NCBI GenBank assembly: GCA_030849075.1
Contig: JASAOO010003555.1
Span: 1 to 64,000 of the forward strand
From: Zelonia costaricensis
Taxonomy: Eukaryota > Euglenozoa > Kinetoplastea > Trypanosomatida > Trypanosomatidae
DNA: 64,000 bases
Reading direction: 5' to 3'
Below are positions 46,101-52,675 of this stretch, in pieces. The position numbers and the translations under genes were made by a program. The notes under the pieces were generated by a model, which worked only from the letters and a program-made list of their open reading frames with translations, was not told the DNA's origin and did no database searches. Positions within the stretch are counted from its first letter, which is position 1; every line of letters begins with the position of its first letter.

Positions 46101-46646
46101 CACGGCGTTGCCGTCGTGCGGCCGGGCCTCGGCCCCTCCGCGTCGACTGCCGTGGACATTGTGGGGGCGGCGCAGCGGTGGCAGCAGCGGACGTGCGAGC
46201 TGTGGCACCGCGTCGAGGGCGAGGCGGCCACGCTGGCGGCAGAGCAGGAGACGCAGTGCCCGCTGCCGGTGTACGGCAAGGCAGAGGTGCGACGCAGCCA
46301 GAGGACGGCAAGCAACTGCCTGTGCGGCGTCGCAGTGGCGCCCTCGTCCAGCGGGGAGGAGGAGGCGTCGGAGACCGGCGGGGAGGCGAGTGATGGCGAA
46401 CTCGTGTCGCCGCGCGCGTCGCGGCAGCAGAGCGGCACCGAGGCGACCACGCCGCACGAGGCAGCGACGCCTGACACAGAGTGCGCAGCTGCGCCGACCG
46501 CCGCTGTCAGTCCAGTGGAGAAGGACAGAAGGACGGAAGTCTGCGAACCTCCGGCAGACGGGACGGATATCGTTGCTTCAGGGGCGGCAGCAGAGCCGCA
46601 GTGCCTCGGTGACGACACGGCACCCTCAGCGGACGCGCGGGTGTGA
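43149..46646 (+). CDS. Leucine-rich-repeat protein with disordered insert, 1165 aa
   Basis: An Ala/Pro-rich N-terminal region (1-150) is followed by leucine-rich repeats from about residue 198 to 405. The signatures include LHAVSLRQNAL, ISSLDLTHNAL, LHSLRLACNRL, LDVLDVSANLL, LRVLYASSNQL, LADLRLNKNAI and LARLDLSANEL, at the spacing typical of SDS22-like or typical LRRs, with a short interruption after the fourth. Residues 415-555 are low-complexity Ser/Arg/Pro/Gln. The C-terminal half contains globular stretches (for example about 560-690 and 760-870) of no family I know, ending in an acidic Ser/Glu tail. LRR proteins of this kind are common in trypanosomatid cytoskeleton and signalling, but no specific role can be assigned. 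The ATG at 43149 has a second in-frame ATG at 43158; the frame upstream to 42927 starts with TTG and is rejected. Confidence 0.85.
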   Translation: MHSMRKPTSQDGAAVTTSPPASGRCTRGDAVRKESAGNTVSAIAAADVPARLYTDPYAPVLERQLRADGTGAAPHRTAAVTKRCPAAPSVRREREAASTACVPPPKTEEPAASAAAALAEAGEVVCVEVPAAPASHSSGFTTAAAAGGRLELRLRGLTTLPCLHAPASPDAPSVETPGCGATDASPASAHGSGDAVASRLHAVSLRQNALTTLLTHTARAASLPQTPALRPRGSPLQCYAHISSLDLTHNALVSIAGIEALRCLHSLRLACNRLTSLSPLWASPYVAELDVLDVSANLLTELLSDNDVRALEGHHVRVVTHPTQARSAAGKTRSVKSGQYKSMRLRVLYASSNQLREVPSALYSMTQLADLRLNKNAIAAVPEGFPSRVCLPNLARLDLSANELPDTTAEAVAARVEGAVDGAARRSSPAVLSVAAAPAAIAADTVAPCAAARRPARSGRSRSESSASRSAVATRGPSRVAPRSPSPPPRSTASVASAPAARQSQAARREKQQQEQEQQPAPSPPPAGGSPAKRKKPPPLPQAATASAAPLGLEAEALSAVRCLAENVYSVDLSHWAAVVRRRLGSLLEPAPLVQETGAPPTSGAQPALVSLGDVLAALSESLSGGAAAAGPRPRQRHAGSARAVTLLQQCLPACTLSFIEETQTRSPPLLMLTGIAPAAVAVQDELLLLEVLTLHLVTNCLSTARPIGGGGSTPHTHSATPSPRPQLTEQPSSAGTTNGSTPPPPSQDRGANEPPATHTSSGARFIRSGSGASRLLNFASGLHIVHVLDATAVTPAGGSTAAPIALTWTYVAWRQRWEAAVSRRRFRHRNSFVCEMKAGGATARRSQSRSALASPGDPPLANGAAQDTAAEAAHTARYAAATALYPFPGPNGGPRAAEWRRLREHRPAPYAAVPLPWELLYDGLLQAYTPALALPPLLSGAGSHAYRLGGQPVPLASLLLCAVDLPNAAAAPAVAASRTSAGRHGVAVVRPGLGPSASTAVDIVGAAQRWQQRTCELWHRVEGEAATLAAEQETQCPLPVYGKAEVRRSQRTASNCLCGVAVAPSSSGEEEASETGGEASDGELVSPRASRQQSGTEATTPHEAATPDTECAAAPTAAVSPVEKDRRTEVCEPPADGTDIVASGAAAEPQCLGDDTAPSADARV

Positions 46647-47476
46647 CAGCGCTTGGGCGAGGGGCGGTCCTTTCCCGGGCATCGCACTCCGCAGCGTGCA
46701 CGCTGAAGGCGCCTGTGCGGTGTGTTGCTGCGTGCGTGCACTTGCACGCTGCGGCATTGCAGCTTTAAGAGCTTGTTTCGCTACGTCGTGGTATCGGTGT
46801 GTGCGGTTGTGTGAGCACGTGTGTGCGTGTCGAGACGCGCCGCACTCGCACTCACCGGCGCCACCTAAAGCACTCAAGATGAACACCACACACAGAGGGG
46901 AGTGGGGGGTGGGGGGGGTGCCGTGCGCTCACCGCAGGGAAAGAAGCGACAAGTCATGCTATCCCACTCCCGCGGTGTCGCTGAACGCTTTCGTTGAAAG
47001 CGATGGTGTTGATGCGAGTTGCGCCGATGGGCGGTGCCAGGAAGGGAACCACGCGCGGCGTTGCCTCCCGCGATTGTGTCCTCCCGCTCCCGTATCAGAA
47101 TCAATGAACGCCCCTGCCCCTTTCCCTTCCCTATCCCCCCTCCCCCTCCCCGACCGCCCCTCGCTGCGCACGCCCCTTTGCCCGCCCTCCCCGTTGTGAT
47201 GTTGATTTCATCTCCTTCTCTCGCATGCCCTCCGCGTCGAGCCCAATCGCAGCAGCCCTTGCTCCCCCGGGTCAACAGGGGTGTCGTCCACGCCTCACCA
47301 TCGCCACGCTCGCTGATACTGCGGCGGCGGCTGGCAGCTGTTTCGTTCTCTTCTCCCTGACCCCCTCCCCCCCACTCCGTGCCGTACCACACACCCGTAC
47401 ACACACACAGCGTTGTTGTCGGCCGTGTGCATTCCCGTGTCTTCTCCGCCGTCTCCGCGACCGAAAGCTGCGCGCC
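46647..47476 (+). other. Intergenic region with splice acceptor
   Basis: A GT-rich stretch occurs at about 46795-46830, a G-run at 46900-46918 and CT-rich tracts at 47110-47180 and 47340-47375. The likely acceptor is AG at 47409-47410 after a short CA stretch, 66 nt upstream of the ALG9 ATG. Confidence 0.55.
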
Positions 47477-50101
47477 ATGTACGGGAAGGTTGGCTACTAC
47501 CTCCAGATGGTGGCAGCCTTCCTGCTGCTGTCCCTCACGCACTACTTCGCCTCCGGCTTCTTGCCCATCGCCGACTGCGACGAGACCTTCAACTTCGTCG
47601 AGCCCATCCACTACCTCCTCTACGGGTCCGGCAAGCAGACGTGGGAGATGTGCTCGCAGTTCGCGCTGCGCTCGTGGCTCTTCTCCTGGATGTACGCGTG
47701 GCCCGCCGTCTTCATCCGCGGCGCCGCCAGCCTGTCCAGCGCGGACGTGTACTTCTACCTGCGCATCTTCAACGGCCGCGTCGCCTGCCTCGCGGAGCTC
47801 TTCTTTGTGTACAGCGTGTGGGCGTCTTTCTCGGGCAAGGCGGCGATGGTGGCGCTACTGCTCCTGCTCGGCAACTACCCGATCACCCACGCCGCGGTCA
47901 GCGTGCTGCCCACCAGCTTCGTCATGATCTGCAACTTTGTGGTTCTCGGCTGCTGGCTGCGCACGCACTCGTGGACCTCCGCTTCTGCCGCCAGGGCCAC
48001 GGCGGCGGCACAGGCACGTACGCAGGGCGCGGCGGGCGGTGCGAAGCCCATGGCAACGCACACACCGGGCCGAGGCGTGCCACGCTCCTCCACTGTGCTC
48101 TCACCGCTGCTGCCCAGGTCGCCGACCGCGCCCCTGCACGCCGCGGCGCAGCTACCTGCGGCCCCGCCTGTGGAAGTGCCGCACCACCTCGAACTGTCTA
48201 TCACCGCGGCCACCTTCTTTAGCGTGCTGGGCGTCGTCGCCGGCTGGCCGTTTGCCGGGCTCGTCGCGGTGCCGGTTGGGCTCGACCTCCTCGTGCGCTT
48301 CCCAAGACGCGCAATCGCGTCTGCGGCCGCCTCGCTGGTGGTGACGGGCGCCGCGGGGCTCGCGCTGGATGCCCGGTACTACTGCCGCTGGACGCTGAGC
48401 AGTTGGAACGTGGTGGCCTACAACGTGTTCGGCGGCTCCGACCGCGGCCCAGAGCTCTTCGACGTCGAGCCGTGGTTCTTCTTCTGGAAGAACTTGACGC
48501 TCAACTTCCACTTGATGTTTGTGGCAGTGATGCTCGCCCCCTTCGTGATGATGTGCGCCCCGCGGCGGGGCGTGGCCAGCAGCGGCGCGGCCGCCGCTGC
48601 AACCGTGGCTGCCACCGCAATGGCGGCGGACCCGACGGGGAGCGCGAGTCGCACGGATGCGCCGGGGCGGTCCTCGGGGGCGGCGAACGGCGCGGGGCTG
48701 ACGGCGTCGGCGGTCGAGCGGCTCTCTTCACCGACGGTCCCCATGATGCGTCCGCGTCTGGGCGCGGCAACGGCGCTTGCCGCCAGCACCTCGTCGGGGC
48801 CGCGCTCCCCGATGCACTCGACCCGGCACAGCCACGTTTCAGCGGGGGCGACTTCTTCCGCGGGGGCGGGGGCGGCGGCGCCGGCGTTGCCCCGCTGCTC
48901 GCGCGGCCGGGAGCTGCTGTACATGACACCGTTCTTTGTGTGGTTCGTGTTTTGGATGGGCATCGCCCACAAGGAGGAGCGCTTCATGTCCCCAGCCTAC
49001 CCGTTCATGGTGCTCGCCGCCACGCGTGCGCTCTGCCTCGCCCTCTTCCCCGACCCCGCGGCGGGCGTGGCGGTCAAGCGCCCGGCGCGCGAGCGGGCGT
49101 CACCGGCGGTCGCCGCGTCCTCATCGCTGTCCTCGCCGGTGGAGTCGTCACTCGCCGAGCCCTTTGTCGCACCGCCCGTTGTACTGCCCGCGGCGGTAGC
49201 AGCGCAGGCGGCGGCGCCGGTGGCCCTCGCGTGGCGGCGCGCCGCGGGGCTCGCCTTTCTTGTGGCCTTCTTTCTCATCTCCTGCTCGCGTGCCATGGCG
49301 GTGTACACCTTCTACAGCGGGCCGGAGCGCATCTTCTACGACTGGTACCCCGTGCTGCAGGCCGAGGCACGTCGGGTGGCGACCCAGAAGCAGCGGGCGA
49401 TGCGTGGCGCCGCAGCCGGCGGCAACGCGTCGGCCCTCGCGCACCTCCGGGGCACGACGGCTCAGCAGACGCAGGAGTTGACGGCGTACTACACCGTGTG
49501 CCTCGGCCGCGAGTGGTACCGCTTTCCATCGTCGTTCTTCCTCGACCACCGCTGGACGCGGTACCAGTTCCTGGACACGGGCAGCTTCCACGGCATCCTG
49601 CCCTTGTCCTTCGCCACTCCGCCGCCTGGGGCGGAGTCGGGCTTCCTGCACGCTGCAGCTGCCGCCGTCAGCGCGGCCGTAGGGCCGTCAGCGACAGAGC
49701 TCGGGGCGTGCACGTGCGGGGCCGCCAAGGTCAACGATCTGAACAAGGCGATTCCCGAGCAGTTTGTGCGGTCCCCAGCGGAGCAGTGCGACGTTGTCTT
49801 CGACAGCCTGTCCCCGCCTGACCGTATCAGCGGCGTGCAGCGCGCAGAGGAGCGCCGTGTGCGGCACCTCGACAGCGTCTTCACGCGCTCGCTGATCAAT
49901 GCGAGTGCGATGCGGGCGGTGATGGCCGCCAGCGGTGCTCCGTACCGCGCGGTTGCGGACACCTACGCGGTGCTTGATGTAGACCACACGCCGCTGTGGT
50001 GCCGGGTGCTCTACTATCCCTTTGGTCTAACGAGGCGGTGCGCAGTGTGGCGGCCGCTTGTTCTCCAGGCCGGGCCCCTGCCAGCTGCCGCTGTCGCCTA
50101 G
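47477..50101 (+). CDS. ALG9: Dolichyl-P-Man alpha-1,2-mannosyltransferase ALG9
   Basis: ALG9 adds alpha-1,2-linked mannose residues from dolichyl-phosphate-mannose to the lipid-linked N-glycan precursor in the ER lumen. The 874-aa protein is a GT-C type multi-pass membrane enzyme. ALG9 signatures are in order: acidic lumenal DCDETFN starting at residue 33 with EPIHYLLYGSGKQTWE after it, YNVFG....PELFDVEPWFFF near 315-335, HKEERF at 498-503, and WYRFPSS at 680-686 near the C-terminus. The protein is longer than the usual 600 residues because of Ala/Ser/Thr-rich inserts (about 175-235, 362-475, 535-580 and 635-660) placed in loops. The start follows AG 47409-47410; upstream codons of the frame cross the pyrimidine tract. 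ALG9 presence fits dolichol oligosaccharides of at least Man6. Confidence 0.88.
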   Translation: MYGKVGYYLQMVAAFLLLSLTHYFASGFLPIADCDETFNFVEPIHYLLYGSGKQTWEMCSQFALRSWLFSWMYAWPAVFIRGAASLSSADVYFYLRIFNGRVACLAELFFVYSVWASFSGKAAMVALLLLLGNYPITHAAVSVLPTSFVMICNFVVLGCWLRTHSWTSASAARATAAAQARTQGAAGGAKPMATHTPGRGVPRSSTVLSPLLPRSPTAPLHAAAQLPAAPPVEVPHHLELSITAATFFSVLGVVAGWPFAGLVAVPVGLDLLVRFPRRAIASAAASLVVTGAAGLALDARYYCRWTLSSWNVVAYNVFGGSDRGPELFDVEPWFFFWKNLTLNFHLMFVAVMLAPFVMMCAPRRGVASSGAAAAATVAATAMAADPTGSASRTDAPGRSSGAANGAGLTASAVERLSSPTVPMMRPRLGAATALAASTSSGPRSPMHSTRHSHVSAGATSSAGAGAAAPALPRCSRGRELLYMTPFFVWFVFWMGIAHKEERFMSPAYPFMVLAATRALCLALFPDPAAGVAVKRPARERASPAVAASSSLSSPVESSLAEPFVAPPVVLPAAVAAQAAAPVALAWRRAAGLAFLVAFFLISCSRAMAVYTFYSGPERIFYDWYPVLQAEARRVATQKQRAMRGAAAGGNASALAHLRGTTAQQTQELTAYYTVCLGREWYRFPSSFFLDHRWTRYQFLDTGSFHGILPLSFATPPPGAESGFLHAAAAAVSAAVGPSATELGACTCGAAKVNDLNKAIPEQFVRSPAEQCDVVFDSLSPPDRISGVQRAEERRVRHLDSVFTRSLINASAMRAVMAASGAPYRAVADTYAVLDVDHTPLWCRVLYYPFGLTRRCAVWRPLVLQAGPLPAAAVA

Positions 50102-50764
50102 CGACTCGTTTAGTGCGCGAGTAGGCGACGTGCCCCTTGCGGCGTCCTCCTTCTATCTGTTCACTACCAGCTTCTGGGCTACGCAGAAGGGCACGCACGA
50201 CGATGTGCGCCACCAGTCGCCGCTCTTATGAAGGCTGAAGTCTCAGTTACAGAGTGCGGTGTGTGGTGCCGCACGCGAAGACACACGGGTGCCGACGCAG
50301 AGAAGGGGGGGAGTGCGTCGGCAGCGAAAGAGCAGCTGCCTCTCTCGCGTTCTCGTGTCGTCTGCGGCCGCCTATCGCCCCGCCCTCCTCGTCATGGTCC
50401 CCTCGTGTCGCGCTCTCTCTGCCTGCGGCATCGCCACACTAACCCCGCCGGGGCTCCCCTGCGGCGGTGGATACCGCGTGGTGTGCGTTGTGTCGCGGCA
50501 GTGCGTCCTCAACCGACCACGTGACCTCCCTCCCCCCACCCAAGCGGTGAGGAGAGGGGTGAGGGGACGGGGTGGGCCTCCGCCCCCACCTGCCAACCCC
50601 CGCACTTCACCACATACGCTCCCTTGCGCTCTCTCTGACACCTCTCCACTCTCCTCCACGCCATCACCAGCGCGCCCACCGCACACGCCCCGACTCCTTC
50701 CCCGCATCTCCCGACCCCCCCCCCTCCCTGCCGACGTGCGCAGCACTCGAGCGGCCCCCAGACG
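50102..50764 (+). other. Intergenic region with splice acceptor
   Basis: The right part is C/T-rich (50585-50730). AG at 50669-50670 or 50742-50743 could serve the PHD gene, whose ATG is at 50765. No other feature is visible. Confidence 0.55.
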
Positions 50765-52066
50765 ATGCACGTCAACCCCCGCAGCTACGCACCGTCGGAG
50801 TACAACGAGCACCAGGGCAGCTACCGCGGCCCCGCCGCGCCGTCGCACGTGGCAGCCGCACGCGTTATTCAAGCATGGCTGCGCCGCCGCCGCCAGCTGC
50901 AGTACGCGCACCGCCTGCTCCTCTGCCTCCACATACGGGACGCCGGCATCCTGCCCCTGCTGGACGACGCGCTGGCGAGCGACGGCGGCGCGCTGATGCC
51001 GCCCTCGGCGTGCGCCTCTCCTCCACCGCTGCCCACGCGTGAGGAGCGACAGCACGCCGCGCTGTACGAGGCCGCGTTGGCCTACGAGGCCGCCCTGCAG
51101 CTCGAGAACTACACGCGTCTGCACATCGCCGAAGAGCTCAGTGCTGCCAGCGAGGTTGCCCGGACCGCGTCCCCGGCGGCGCGGCAGCTGCTGCGGCAGC
51201 GCCACCCCGCGCTGCGGCACCTCGCCCTCAGCGCCGATGCCGTGCGGCGTGCGGCGCCGCAGCCGCAGCCCCCTTACGCAAGCCGCACCCCGCGACCAGC
51301 AGCACCGCCGCCGCCGGCCTCTGCCTCGATGTCCGCGACCGCCCAGCTGAGCCGGTACCTCAGCCCGCCGCTCTTCGACTGGTGGCGCACCACGCACACA
51401 GACACCGCGACAGCACGAGCCACGCGGCACGTGGACATGGCAGACGCGGCAGCGCAGGCCCCGGCACCGCCGCTGCCTCTCCACCACGCAGACGGCGACG
51501 GCGACGACGACGGCGTGGGAGCAGCCGGGGACGGCGGGGAGGCCGGTGACGAGGCGGCAGCCAACGCGGCGTACCGCAGCGAGCGGGCAGCGGCAGACGC
51601 GGCGGCGCTCCGGGCAGCGCATGCGGCGACGATGGCGGGGTGTCCGTGCCCGCTGACGGCGGAGCAGGGCACAGCCACGCGCGCGACGCGGCGCAGCGCA
51701 GCGGCGCTTCCGTCCGCGGAGGCGCTCGCAGACGTGCGCCTGGTCGTGCAGCCGGTCCTGGGCAGCGCGGCGCGATGGCGGGCTCACGGCGGCGGTGCAC
51801 CGGAGGCAATCGGGGACGCCCCTGCCTCACTGCCCTCGCAGCAGCCCGCTGAGGCGCCGCAGATGTGTGCCGTGTGCGAGCTGGATGGGATCGTTGCGCC
51901 GGCGCCGAGCTCCGAGGGAGACGCCCACGAGGAGGATGCGCTGCTCGCGTGCCACACGTGCGGGGCGTGGGTGCACAGCTGCTGCGCATGTCCCGATGTT
52001 GCCGACGGCCACACGTACTGCTGCAGCCACTGCCGCCTCGCCCCATCTCCAGACGGCGGGCGGTGA
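50765..52066 (+). CDS. IQ-motif and C-terminal PHD-finger protein, 433 aa
   Basis: Residues about 32-46 (AARVIQAWLRRRRQLQ) form an IQ-like calmodulin-binding helix. A Leu/Ala-rich helical region follows to about 190, then a disordered Ala/Pro/Asp-rich stretch with acidic clusters (about 235-265). The C-terminus is a PHD-type zinc finger with ligands Cys368, Cys371, Cys396, Cys399, His404, Cys407, Cys420 and Cys423, and the WVH pair typical of PHD at 402-404. The loop between the second and third ligands is long and acidic (24 residues). The usual Trp before the last Cys pair is Tyr418. PHD fingers commonly read histone tails, whereas an IQ motif suggests calmodulin or another EF-hand partner; the combination is unusual and the cell compartment is uncertain. 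Confidence 0.75.
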   Translation: MHVNPRSYAPSEYNEHQGSYRGPAAPSHVAAARVIQAWLRRRRQLQYAHRLLLCLHIRDAGILPLLDDALASDGGALMPPSACASPPPLPTREERQHAALYEAALAYEAALQLENYTRLHIAEELSAASEVARTASPAARQLLRQRHPALRHLALSADAVRRAAPQPQPPYASRTPRPAAPPPPASASMSATAQLSRYLSPPLFDWWRTTHTDTATARATRHVDMADAAAQAPAPPLPLHHADGDGDDDGVGAAGDGGEAGDEAAANAAYRSERAAADAAALRAAHAATMAGCPCPLTAEQGTATRATRRSAAALPSAEALADVRLVVQPVLGSAARWRAHGGGAPEAIGDAPASLPSQQPAEAPQMCAVCELDGIVAPAPSSEGDAHEEDALLACHTCGAWVHSCCACPDVADGHTYCCSHCRLAPSPDGGR

Positions 52067-52544
52067 CGAGAAGCTGACCGAGGGGCAGGCACACACAAAC
52101 TCGCATGCCACCTCCGTGTCGCCGCGCCACTGAGGGGGCGGGGGGGGAGGGCGGGGACGGAAGGCCCGGGGCGGAAATGTCTCATAGTCGTTTGCACAAT
52201 ATTCGCAGGTGCCGTCTGCAGCACCGCTGCTGCAGTTCACCCGGTCACCACCATGCTGGAGCACCAAGTCATTACCAGAAGCAGTTACGCGTCCCGCGGT
52301 GGCACGGGGTCGTGTTGTGGCGCACCGGGGCAAGTGGCGCTCACGTCGATCTGCACGGGCGATGGGCGGTCTGCGTTGGTCCGCTCCTCTCGCCGCGCAG
52401 GGCCGGGTGTGGTGAGCGCTGGTCAAGGCCGTCTCGTCCCTCCACCGGCTGTGGACCGTCAGAATATGAAGGCCCGAGGGCGGGGTGGTTGCGTCGAGTG
52501 CAGCTCCACCGCCTCGCCTGCCATGCGAACTGCGGCGGGGCCTC

Positions 52545-52591
52545 TTCATCTCCCTCCCCTGTCAACCGCTCTCTCATGCCTCCCTCTCCAG
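52545..52591 (+). promoter_or_regulatory. Polypyrimidine tract and SL trans-splice acceptor AG
   Basis: A strong C/T tract ends in CCAG, AG at 52590-52591. It is followed directly by the CA repeat, so the mature leader is mainly CA dinucleotides. Confidence 0.6.
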
Positions 52592-52646
52592 TACACAACC
52601 ACACGCATACTCGCACACATACACACACACATACATACACACACAC
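52592..52646. repeat. (CA)n-rich 5' leader
   Basis: A CA-rich stretch with CATA interruptions occupies most of the predicted 5' UTR of the 816-aa orphan gene. Confidence 0.75.
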
Positions 52647-52675
52647 GTCCACGATCGAACCACTTAGATGGTGCC

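Larger units (their letters stand above)
52067..52675 (+). other. Intergenic region with acceptor, CA repeat and upstream ATG
   Basis: The frame of the next gene is open back to an ATG at 52253, but a CT-rich tract at 52545-52589 with AG at 52590-52591 indicates that part is not in the mRNA. A CA repeat fills the leader (52592-52646). An out-of-frame ATG at 52668 lies 8 nt before the main start. Confidence 0.6.
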
